DNA from: Oscillospiraceae bacterium
Lineage (GTDB): Bacteria; Bacillota; Clostridia; Oscillospirales; SIG627
Assembly: GCA_015065265.1 (NCBI GenBank)
Contig: SVQQ01000004.1
Coordinates: 43,578-107,577 of the forward strand
Length of the DNA: 64,000 nucleotides
Reading direction: 5' to 3'
The translations under genes were made by a program, and so were the position numbers. Positions 53,894 through 62,600 of this stretch are shown piece after piece. Positions within the stretch are counted from its first letter, which is position 1; every line of letters begins with the position of its first letter. The notes beneath the pieces are model-generated. The model had not been told where the DNA came from. It saw only the letters and a program-made list of their open reading frames with translations, and did no database searches.

Positions 53894-54571
53894 ATGAATT
53901 TACTGGAATTACATAAAGAAAAGATAACTAAAGATATTTACTCTATTCAATATTACATCGAATTAAGAGAACAGCATATTTTTTCTGAAAACTTTAATAT
54001 GTGGAAAAAAGAAGTTTGGAAATATATTTATAAAAATTCAAACAATCTTTGTAAATATCGTCAAAGAAATCTCAGGTTGACTTTATACAGAAATGATCCT
54101 GAAGAAAAATTAACGGCAGCAATATTACGATATAATTCCCCTATTACTGAAATTACTATATGGTCAAAGAATATAGAGGTGCAGAAAAAAGTAATGAGTA
54201 ATTTTAAACATTGGGAATCAATAAAAAACTATTATCAATATTTATTGCGGCGAATTAAGGAATATGATGAGAAACAAATATTACCGCAAGAAAAAACAAA
54301 AAAACATGAGAAATCAATAAGCAAAGACAAACCAAGAAAAAAGAATCCTGATAATCCGGCTGCTCGTATAAGAAAAGCGAGAAGGCATTTAGAGAAACAA
54401 GGTTACATGCTTCATAAGTCAAAAAACAAAGTTGCAACAAGTGAGGATTTTGGATTGTTTCAAATTAGAGAACAATCTACAAATAAAATTGTAGCTGGAA
54501 AGTGTTATAATGCTACACTAAACGACATAGAGCATTTTTACAAAGAAATTGAAAACAAAAAGCAATTCTAA
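53894..54571 (+). CDS. Protein of unknown function with a conserved C-terminal module
   Basis: 225 residues, basic. The C-terminal 90 residues contain NPAARIRKARRHLEKQGYML-like and EDFGLFQIREQSTNKIVAG stretches (read here as DNPAARIRKARRHLEKQG), a module I recall from mobile elements of Clostridia without known function. The N-terminus looks helical. It starts 9 bases after GGAGG and follows the small-RNA unit. Confidence 0.65.
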   Translation: MNLLELHKEKITKDIYSIQYYIELREQHIFSENFNMWKKEVWKYIYKNSNNLCKYRQRNLRLTLYRNDPEEKLTAAILRYNSPITEITIWSKNIEVQKKVMSNFKHWESIKNYYQYLLRRIKEYDEKQILPQEKTKKHEKSISKDKPRKKNPDNPAARIRKARRHLEKQGYMLHKSKNKVATSEDFGLFQIREQSTNKIVAGKCYNATLNDIEHFYKEIENKKQF

Positions 54572-54885
54572 TATATTAAAATTTTCGGAAAATCGGAGTT
54601 TTTTTGATATTTTTCATTTTTTCAATCTTTTAAAACTTTCGATAATACGTTAATATTTAGTTTTTTTTAATTTGGAGATACAGGAAGATAAAGTCATAGT
54701 CAAAAAATACTGTAATAAAAAAATATACAATTTTTTGTGTTTCATACAAGATTTAAAAAAATATCATGTGTTAAAACTAACGAATATATGTTGATTTTAG
54801 AGTGTCAAAAAAAAAGTCCTATTGGGAAAGGATAAGAAAATATTAATTCTCACAAACAACATGTGAGAAAATACAAGGAGGTAAA
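54572..54885. other. AT-rich intergenic region
   Basis: 314 bases without a convincing gene. Near the right end an 8-bp inverted repeat (54847-54854 with 54862-54869) sits just before the ribosome binding site of the next gene and could be an operator or an RNA hairpin. Nothing else is supported. Confidence 0.5.
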
Positions 54886-55125
54886 ATGAATAAAACAACT
54901 ATTTATGATCAGCTCTCGCTGATTAACAGAACAAAAGAAACCATAAAAAAGTATGGAATCAAAGTCGCATGGTTAGCCGAGCAGACAAACATCCCCAAAA
55001 GATGTCTGAGTTCTTTTCTAAATGAAAAGATGGTTTTATATATTCCGCAAGAAAAACGTCTTATTGCATTTCTTGATGAATACGACAAACGAATGAATGG
55101 AATGGTAAAAGCTGCTACAGAGTAA
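54886..55125 (+). CDS. Small protein, possible HTH regulator
   Basis: 79 residues, starting MNKTTIYDQLSLINRTKETI. The stretch KVAWLAEQTNIPKRCLSSFL could be a helix-turn-helix of a plasmid-type regulator. It lies 12 bases before the 55138 gene, in the position of a copy-control gene, but no family is firmly recognised. Confidence 0.6.
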   Translation: MNKTTIYDQLSLINRTKETIKKYGIKVAWLAEQTNIPKRCLSSFLNEKMVLYIPQEKRLIAFLDEYDKRMNGMVKAATE

Positions 55126-55137
55126 CAAGGAGGTATT

Positions 55138-56031
55138 ATGCCACGAAATATAACTGAAGATTGTATTGCCGTAAGTCAAAAAACCGGTGAAATTATCACG
55201 ACAATAAAAGCCGATACCACTCTTCTCTCTCCGCTGGATAAAAAAATATCTCAAATGCGAAGAGATAAAGAACAAGAAATTGCATATCGCCGTGTTCAAA
55301 CAGATGTATTAGGAAAATTTGTGTTGCTAAGAATACAAAAAATCCCCACAAACATTTCTGCTGCAACATTAGGACGTTTAACAATGTTAGCAACATTTAT
55401 AAACTATGATAATAAACTCATGCTAACAGAACGTTTACCTATGCGAAAAAAAGATTTTCCTACTGTTTTAAACTTATGTGAAAGTGCTGCAAAAAAATTC
55501 ATTGCTGAAATAAAAGGCAAATATCTTATTGAAAAAAGTGATGGTTTATATCTCAGCAAGGAATATTACAAGGGAGAAAATCAAAAATTCAAGCGGGATG
55601 CTAAAACAAAGTTATTTATTGATACTGTACAATCAATGTATTATCATATGAAACCAAGTAAACATAAATTCTTTGGTATGATAATTCAATTAGTACCTTA
55701 CATAAATACTGAGTATAACATCCTATGTTCTAATCCTGATGAAAAAAATATAGACAACATAAAGCCTCTGAAAATTACGGAAATCTGTGAATTATTAAAC
55801 TATGATAAAACACATACAATAAAACTTATTGATAATATTACAGGCTTATTATTTGAAGATGATGGATTTGAACAATCGTTGTGTTCTATAGCACAATTCA
55901 ACAATTACGGTAAAACTAACTATAGAATCTTTGTTAATCCAAGAATTATATATAACGGCTCGGATTTTAATAAAGTAGAAGTGCTATGCACCTTCTTCCC
56001 TTTGTCAAAAAAAGTACGTTGCTATTTATAA
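55138..56031 (+). CDS. Putative replication initiator (RepL-like)
   Basis: 297 residues. It resembles small winged-helix replication initiators of Firmicutes plasmids and integrative elements: a middle region with ITEICELLNYDKTHTIKLID (winged-helix-like) and a C-terminal part ending in YRIFVNPRIIYNGSDFNKVE, which is similar in shape to RepL/RepA-like ends. The catalytic motifs of rolling-circle Rep proteins are absent. Direct repeats near its 3' end fit an origin. The assignment is from pattern memory and modest. Confidence 0.5.
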   Translation: MPRNITEDCIAVSQKTGEIITTIKADTTLLSPLDKKISQMRRDKEQEIAYRRVQTDVLGKFVLLRIQKIPTNISAATLGRLTMLATFINYDNKLMLTERLPMRKKDFPTVLNLCESAAKKFIAEIKGKYLIEKSDGLYLSKEYYKGENQKFKRDAKTKLFIDTVQSMYYHMKPSKHKFFGMIIQLVPYINTEYNILCSNPDEKNIDNIKPLKITEICELLNYDKTHTIKLIDNITGLLFEDDGFEQSLCSIAQFNNYGKTNYRIFVNPRIIYNGSDFNKVEVLCTFFPLSKKVRCYL

Positions 56032-56093
56032 ATTTAATAGAATAGCACTTTTGTAGACTTTTTTATAAAATTTATAGCACTTTTATAGACCTT
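55888..56093. repeat. ATAGCACTT repeats near the putative rep gene
   Basis: Direct copies at 56042-56060 and 56074-56093 share about 17 bases (ATAGCACTTTTRTAGAC) with one difference, 32 bases apart, about three helical turns. A copy with ATAGCAC is at 55888-55898 and an inverted AAGTGCTAT at 55979-55987. They look like iterons of an origin or binding sites of the Rep protein. Confidence 0.5.
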
Positions 56094-56112
56094 AAAAAAT
56101 TTTTTATACTAA

Positions 56113-56361
56113 CAAAAAAGCGAATTTATTAAAAGATTTTTTGAGGTTAAGACTTATATATCATATCACTACGATGCCGGAGGCAGCGGACGTGATAACC
56201 ACCAAGTAGATATACATGCAGATGGCTATACTACTACAATTAGTAAATGTTTTACTAATATTTATTGTTTATTGAATAATTACATTTATGAGCTTGTTTA
56301 CAAGCGAATAACAAGGGATTTTCGCAAGAAAATACCGCAGAATTACCTACTGCAAAAGTAG
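56113..56361 (+). pseudogene. Possible degenerate gene remnant
   Basis: An open frame without a start codon (83 codons, after a TAA) contains a GC-richer stretch YHYDAGGSGRDNHQVDIHAD that reads like part of a structured protein, before the sequence turns AT-rich and degenerate. It might be the tail of a disrupted gene. The rest of the 56094-56390 gap holds nothing else. Confidence 0.35.
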
Positions 56362-56390
56362 AATTTATTTATGAAAGGATTGATACTATT

Positions 56391-56513
56391 ATGAAATTTA
56401 ATATTCACGACACAAGAAGTTTTGGCGAGGTTATGGACGAACTCACTCGTAACTGGAACACTATGAGTAGAAAAGAACAAGAAGAAATTGTTTCAATGTT
56501 CATTAGTGATTAA
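56391..56513 (+). CDS. Small protein of 40 residues
   Basis: 40 residues: MKFNIHDTRSFGEVMDEL, then a helical MSRKEQEEIVSMFISD. It has AAAGGA before the start, like the next gene 15 bases downstream, so it is probably translated. The end MSRKEQEEIVSMF is similar to the start of tape-measure modules (a soluble helix after a short loop). Function unknown. Confidence 0.55.
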   Translation: MKFNIHDTRSFGEVMDELTRNWNTMSRKEQEEIVSMFISD

Positions 56514-56528
56514 TGAAAGGATGATATT

Positions 56529-56996
56529 ATGGCTAAGAAAATTTTTAAAGATACAGACAAGATTATGGTTAAGGCACTTGTGGATAATGTACACTACACT
56601 TGCCCTAAGACTTTTGAATATTTTCATTGGGAAAACGCAAGAGATGAGCAGCAAATGACTTTTGAACAAGTAAAGCTCATGAAAGTTAAACATAAAAACT
56701 ACTTTGCAAACAAATGGTTATATATTGAAGATGAAGCAGTATTGGATGCTCTCGGCATTAGTGATATATTTGCTGTTAAGTTTACAAGAGCAGATATGAA
56801 ATTGCTTTATGGCAATGATGTTGATGCAGTCAAAAAGAAACTTTGCTACATAACGAAGAAAGAAGAACCTGAAGTAATCGAAAAGGTTAAGAATGCAGTT
56901 AAACAGGGTAAAATCGTCAATATAAGAATTATTAAACTGTTGGAAAATACTTTCAACATTGATTTGATGGAACTAACAAAAGATGAACAGAACTAA
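56529..56996 (+). CDS. Protein of unknown function
   Basis: 155 residues, soluble, with a WIENARDEQQ-like helix (read here as FHWENARDEQQMTFEQVKLM) and a basic middle. No motif recognised; the layout is like small phage-associated proteins. It overlaps the next gene by 14 bases in another frame, with the small 40-residue gene just before. Confidence 0.6.
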   Translation: MAKKIFKDTDKIMVKALVDNVHYTCPKTFEYFHWENARDEQQMTFEQVKLMKVKHKNYFANKWLYIEDEAVLDALGISDIFAVKFTRADMKLLYGNDVDAVKKKLCYITKKEEPEVIEKVKNAVKQGKIVNIRIIKLLENTFNIDLMELTKDEQN

Positions 56997-57207
56997 CTAC
57001 TTTAAAGGTTATATACCCATATATTCTTTGTCTTTTGCTGAAGAAATAATGAAAAGGGGCTATTGTCCCAATAAAATTGTTAGAAATAAAAACAACAAAG
57101 AGCTGTTTATTTTTTTGTTTAAAAAGAATTTTGAGCTTTATAACCTTGTAAGAGAACTAAAGGGAAAAGCTAAAAGCAAGCATGACAAAATGATTAAGGA
57201 GGGTTGA
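56983..57207 (+). CDS. Small protein, DUF5659-like
   Basis: 74 residues: YFKGYIPIYSLSFAEEIMKR, then NNKELFIFLFKKNFEL. It resembles DUF5659, a small family in phages and mobile elements of Firmicutes with unknown function; the match is from memory. It overlaps the 56529 gene. Confidence 0.6.
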   Translation: MNRTNYFKGYIPIYSLSFAEEIMKRGYCPNKIVRNKNNKELFIFLFKKNFELYNLVRELKGKAKSKHDKMIKEG

Positions 57208-57211
57208 TACA

Positions 57212-57733
57212 ATGTGGTATTCACAAACAAAAAGGTGGTCAACACCAAAACCGAAGCAAGAACATTATTTTATATTTCATGCTAAATGTTATAAAAGAAT
57301 TTCCGGAGATGATATTGTCTTTCGAGAAACACACAATAATACATTAGATTATGGTATAAATAATAAACCATATCTGTTTATTGGAGAATATTTGTCTTAT
57401 GATGAATTTGATCCAAAACATGCAATTAATTTATATCTAAGAAAACATCCAAGAGCTTTAATGGATCGCTCTGAAGTATTCATAATGCAAAAAGAATCCA
57501 ACGAAGAAAAGAATGTTTTTTTAATATACTATTCAAAAGATAATGATAGATGGGAAGTAATCCCCTCTAACAATGAAGATTTTGTTGAATGGCAAATTAT
57601 TACCATTGAGCAATCAAAGTTGCTTTATGAAAACTTTAAAAACTTTATTGACGATTATAATAATCATGGTATAATGTCAGTTTTAGAAGAAAAATATTTA
57701 ACACATCCTATTAAAATTGGAGAACAGGATTGA
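57212..57733 (+). CDS. Protein of unknown function, tandem paralogue A
   Basis: 173 residues. It shares a layout with the next gene: an opening with an aromatic residue and [FV][FH]-A-[KR]-C (YFIFHAKCYKR here), then a mid-section ending FIGEYLSYDEFD, and a C-terminal helix set FVEWQIITIEQSKLLYENF before FIDDYN. Unknown function; the pair seems to come from an old duplication. Confidence 0.65.
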   Translation: MWYSQTKRWSTPKPKQEHYFIFHAKCYKRISGDDIVFRETHNNTLDYGINNKPYLFIGEYLSYDEFDPKHAINLYLRKHPRALMDRSEVFIMQKESNEEKNVFLIYYSKDNDRWEVIPSNNEDFVEWQIITIEQSKLLYENFKNFIDDYNNHGIMSVLEEKYLTHPIKIGEQD

Positions 57734-57743
57734 GGTAATGCAC

Positions 57744-58220
57744 ATGAAAAAACGAACTGTCGAAGAATACTATGTATTTAGGGCAAGGTGTATTATTAAT
57801 GCTGACAATTACGGCGAATTAAAGTTTTTAACTCAGGATGAATTATACAGAAGATTCAGCAAAGAAAATCCGGCTTTTTTATTTGAATTTTCAGGCGAAG
57901 ATTTTGATTTAGCTACATTCACAGAAAACCTGAAATATCCGCTATATGCAACACAACATTTCACCTTCCCCCAAGTGTTTTTTGTGCTGCATATGCTACC
58001 GGATGAAAAAAATATGAAAATTATATTCTTTGATCGTGGGATTGGTAACTGGAACATCACGGACATTGACGATGAACATTTTTTGAATTGGAATGATTTC
58101 ACCGGTGATGAATTTGATGAAATATACGAAAGGTTTTCTTTATTCATTGATGATTTATCTGCTAAAATACATACACAAAAGGCATTAGAAAAAGAATACC
58201 TTGCTCATGGGTTATATTGA
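57744..58220 (+). CDS. Protein of unknown function, tandem paralogue B
   Basis: 158 residues from ATG 57744, about 8 bases after GAGGT; an ATG at 57738 is in frame but closer. YVFRARCIINADNYGELKFL and the end FLNWNDFTGDEFDEIYERF then FIDDLSAK parallel the preceding gene. No recognised domain. Confidence 0.65.
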   Translation: MKKRTVEEYYVFRARCIINADNYGELKFLTQDELYRRFSKENPAFLFEFSGEDFDLATFTENLKYPLYATQHFTFPQVFFVLHMLPDEKNMKIIFFDRGIGNWNITDIDDEHFLNWNDFTGDEFDEIYERFSLFIDDLSAKIHTQKALEKEYLAHGLY

Positions 58221-58235
58221 ACATTGATATTATCA

Positions 58236-58335
58236 TGCACTCTTAAAATTGAAAATCTCATTTTGACATCTTTTCCCCTATTGTTTTTTCGGCGAAAATA
58301 ATACGGTTTTTGAGATTTTCAACTTTAAGGGTGCA
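58236..58335. repeat. 100-bp element with 25-bp terminal inverted repeats
   Basis: The arms 58236-58260 and 58311-58335 are inverted copies with two mismatches, bounding 50 bp between them. One base pair outside also matches. There is no protein in it. It could be a miniature inverted-repeat element, a recombination or protein-binding site, or a hairpin acting on the transcript of the 57744 gene. No target-site duplication is visible. Confidence 0.55.
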
Positions 58336-58449
58336 TTTTAATTACAATACTCGTAGCAAAAGAAATTTTATAAATAATTTGATAAAGATGTATTGCAAAG
58401 TATTTTAAGTGCAACACATAAACAATATTCGGTAAAGGGAGTGAAAATA

Positions 58450-58968
58450 ATGGATAGCAATAAAGCGGAACTGCTTGTTGATTTATTTGATACTATTGCT
58501 GATGAAACAGGCATTTCAGTAAAAAGTTCCAAAGGCAATTATTTCAACTTAGAGGAAATTATTTCTTGTCTTTCGGGCATTTGGAAATATCTTGATCGAG
58601 ATAAGAAACTTAAAATAAGTGAGGCTTTTGTTGAGCTTTGTATAGATTATGAATTAAACAAACTCAATTATGAAAAGTTATCTAAGAAAACAAGAACATT
58701 GCCGCTAATAGCAGTAATATATCCTGAAGAAGATACTACAAGATTACATATAATTTATGATCGTATTGATAAAAAGTTTATACTTTCAGATAAAGCAACA
58801 ACAGAAAATTTAATGTCATGCTGGCACTTTAAACCTACATTCGATTCTTCCGTAGAAGGTACTCTTGATTATTTAAACTCAATACCTAATCAAATCAAGG
58901 GCAAGCCACATATAAGAGATTTTCTGCTTCAGAACATAAAACTGCAAGAAATTTATTTGCAGTTTTAA
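58450..58968 (+). CDS. Stand-alone tape-measure-like module, copy 1
   Basis: 172 residues from ATG 58450 with AGGGAG upstream. The N-terminal segment (about 10-55), DETGISVKSSKGNYF then LSGIWKYLDRDKKLKISEAF, matches the pattern of the internal module of the tape-measure gene (GIELRKSVDEF, then VGSKWSTFSSVKQREIATAF). The second half carries LHIIYDRIDKKFILSDKATT and a CWHF motif shared with copy 2. Function unknown; the resemblance is by eye. Confidence 0.6.
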   Translation: MDSNKAELLVDLFDTIADETGISVKSSKGNYFNLEEIISCLSGIWKYLDRDKKLKISEAFVELCIDYELNKLNYEKLSKKTRTLPLIAVIYPEEDTTRLHIIYDRIDKKFILSDKATTENLMSCWHFKPTFDSSVEGTLDYLNSIPNQIKGKPHIRDFLLQNIKLQEIYLQF

Positions 58969-59102
58969 ATCAATAATTTGATAATTTCTTACAACAATAC
59001 TTGTTGATATTCGAGCTTATTTATCTTCCTGATATTGAGTAAAGGGATGATATATAAGCTCTTGTTTTATAAACAATAATCGTTATGTTAAAGGAGGTTT
59101 TT

Positions 59103-59615
59103 ATGACTGATTTATTAAATACAATTACAAGTTTTCTTGATGTTATATCTAATGAAACAAATATAATTGTGAAAGATAAAGATAATCATTATTATGAGTC
59201 TGAAATGGTTTTAATAGAACTTGCAAAAATGTGGGATGAACTAAGCAATGCTAAAAGAAATAGAATTTCAAGAGCATATATGGATGGCAACATGCGGTAT
59301 TATAGCAATAAAAAAGAATGCGATGAATTATTATACAAGACAACAAAATTACAACTTGCCAGCTTGATTCAACCAATAGAAAATATTGCTGGTGAACACA
59401 TTGTCTATGACTGTAATAATAGAAAATTCATGTTATCTACTGAGGCAACTGACAAGAATCTCATTAATTGTTGGCATTTTAAGACAAAAAGCAAAAAGAA
59501 TAATGAGGTTTGTTATATATTAAATAAAATAAATATAACAAAACATAGAGAGTTGCTTGAATTTTTGTTACAAGAAATTGAATTTCCAGAACTCTATTTT
59601 CACCTTTTATCATAA
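59103..59615 (+). CDS. Stand-alone tape-measure-like module, copy 2
   Basis: 170 residues, ATG 59103 after AAAGGAGG. SNETNIIVKDKDNHYY then LAKMWDELSNAKRNRISRAY corresponds to copy 1, and EHIVYDCNNRKFMLSTEATD with CWHF repeats in the second half. So the two genes are tandem paralogues, both immediately before the giant tape-measure-like gene. A terminator separates them from it. Confidence 0.6.
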   Translation: MTDLLNTITSFLDVISNETNIIVKDKDNHYYESEMVLIELAKMWDELSNAKRNRISRAYMDGNMRYYSNKKECDELLYKTTKLQLASLIQPIENIAGEHIVYDCNNRKFMLSTEATDKNLINCWHFKTKSKKNNEVCYILNKINITKHRELLEFLLQEIEFPELYFHLLS

Positions 59616-59630
59616 ATAATTATTTGCATT

Positions 59631-59661
59631 AGCACCGGAATTGATTTTTCGGTGCTTTTTT
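59631..59661 (+). terminator. Terminator before the tape-measure-like gene
   Basis: 7-bp stem (59631-59637 with 59650-59656) followed by TTTTTT. Confidence 0.7.
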
Positions 59662-59686
59662 ATATGTGAAAACAAGGAGGTATGTA

Positions 59687-62600
59687 ATGTCAAATAATTC
59701 AGATGGTCAAATTACACTAAGTCTTGCCATAAAAAAGACTTTGGCAAATATACAAGCCGGATTAAAACAAATAAGCGACAAATTATATGTGAACGTAACC
59801 GGCAAGCTGAATAAATCTAAAACACGAACACAAATAAAAAATGATTTAAACAGCCTGAATACAGATGTAAAAGTAGTCGGTAAATTAGATAAATCGGCAA
59901 CAAAAAGAAAGATTAAGGCTGATATAAAATCCTTAAATGATAGTGCTTCTATTGATGTAAAGGCAAATATCAATACAAAGGATTTAAAAAGCAAATTAAA
60001 GAGTTTAAAATCCAAATCTTCAACTGTTAAGGTGAATGCTGATATTAACGGAGCAAAAAACCTTGATAAAGTATCTGAGGGTATGGAATCCATTAATAAA
60101 AAATCAGTTTCAACTATTGCTAATATTAACTTAGTAAATCGTGCAATTAATGGTCTTGAACAAACTGCAAGGAAAATGATTAAAACCTCCGCAGAAATGA
60201 ACGAGAAATTGACCGATACTCGCATGGTTACAGGCAAAAATTATGAAGAAGCTGAAAAATTAGTACATGAATATAATAATCTTGCAAAAGAATTAGGCTC
60301 AACCACATTAGAAGTTCTTGATGCTTCAAGCGAATGGCTAAGACAAGGTAAAACTGAGGCAGAAACAGCAGAATTAATTAAACAATCCATGATTTTAAGT
60401 AAAGTTGGAGCTATGGATTCTGCAACTGCAACAGAGCGTTTAACTTCTGCCATGAATGGTTATAAAATGGCAGTTTCAGATGTTTCGGGCATAGTTGATA
60501 AATTTACTTCCGTAGATATGGCTGCTGCCGTTTCTGCTGACGAACTTGCAGAAGCATTATCTCATACTGCATCATCTGCATACTTAGCCGGAGTTGATAT
60601 TGATAAAATCATATCCTATATTACAGTTGTAGAGGAAACAACACGAAAATCCGCCTCTGTTGTAGGTGAATCATTTAAGACAATTTTTGCAAGAATGGGT
60701 AAAGTAACTAATGGCGATGCAGTTGACGATATGGGAGAAGATATTTCCAAAGTTGAGGCAACATTGCGTGGATTAGGAATTGAATTACGAAAATCCGTTG
60801 ATGAATTTAAGGATTTTGATGTTGTCTTGGACGAAGTTGGAAGTAAATGGAGTACTTTCAGTTCAGTAAAACAGAGAGAAATAGCTACTGCATTTGGTGG
60901 TGTTTATCAATCTGAAAACTTTATCGCCCTTATGAATAATTATGATAAGGTTTCAAAATATGTTGATATTGCCGCAAATTCTGCCGGTACTGCCGCAGAA
61001 AAATTCCAAGCATATGAGGAAAGTGTAAAAGCACATGCTAATGAATTCCTTGCCGCAGCAGAATCATTATCTATGAATGCTATTCCTGCCGATTTTATGA
61101 ATACAATTATAAGTGCCGGAACAGCTTTAGTGGAATTTATTGATAATATACATTTATTGCAACTTACATTAAATAATATAGTTGCGGTTGGCGCAGTAAA
61201 AGGTTTTTCACTTATGGGAACAAAAATAAAAGATGTTACCCAAAATGTAAAACAACTTTCAACTGCATTTAATATTTTAGACAATTCCAATTCGATATTA
61301 TCAACATCCGAATTTGAAAAGTTACTTTCTGTAACAAAAGGACTGAGCGAATCCCAATTAAGATTAGTTATTAGTAGTAAAACACTTACAAATCAACAAA
61401 GAATCGCTATTTTAACGGCGAATGGACTTACTACAGAAGAAGCAGAACAAACTATTGCAACATTAGGGTTGGCAACTGCCGAAGGTGCAGCTACAACCGC
61501 TACATTCAGTTTATCAGGAGCGATGAAAGCCTTAAAAGCCGCTTTTCTATCTAATCCTATTGGTATATTGGCGGTTGCATTAACTACCTTAATTTCGCTT
61601 ATAACTATGGGCGTTGATAAAATTAAGACAATGAAAGAAGAAGCTCGACAGGCTGCTATTGACTCAGCAAATGCCGCTGCGGATTCGAGTAATGAAATTA
61701 TAGAGCTAACAAATAATTACTTAAAATTAAGCGAAGAAGTAAAAACAAATGCAACTGTAAAAGAAAACCTGATTACAACAGAAGATACATTACTTTCTAA
61801 GCTCGGTCTTGAAGGTTCACGTGTAGATGAACTTGTTGCTAAATATGGAAATTTATCTGATGCAATAAAAGCGGCATCAGTTGAAAAACTTCAAGAGGAT
61901 GAGCGAGATTTAAGAGGTGGCTTGACCGCTAAAGCTGAAACAGCTTTGGAAAAAGCAAAACCTTCTGGCATTGCAGATAAAGGCATGAATCACCTTATTA
62001 CCACTTGGAGCAAAGATGCTACAGAAATTAATCATAAGGCTCTTAATGCTTTAGTTGATGCAGGATATATTTCTTCCGGTAGTTTTGGTTCAAGAGGTAT
62101 GGAATTATGGCTGACCGATATGGATTTAACTACCATTGAAGGTGTTATATCAGCTCATGATCAATTAGGTGAAATGCTTGATATAGTACAAACAAATGCC
62201 GGTTCAAATAATGAGGTTTATAAAGAGCTTTATACAAGATATAATAACTGTACAGAATCTATTCAAGCCTATAAAGATGGTATTAGTGATTTAAATAAAA
62301 ATTTAGCACAACAGTATACTATGCAAGGTTTGATTGGTAAAGAAGTTCCTAAAACCCAAAAAGAATTTGATGATTATAGAAATAGTGTTATTGAAAGTGC
62401 AAAAGCATCCGGCGAATTTGAAGGTAGTGCTGAAGATATTGCTAATGCGATAGATAGTATATTAGCATCTAATTCACAGTTCACCGATTTTATGAAAAAG
62501 GCAGAATCTTCTGAAACGGATATATCAAGTATAGATGCTAAAATTAAAGCATATAACGAACTTACTGAAAAAATTCTTAATTGTACTGATGCGCAAGAAA

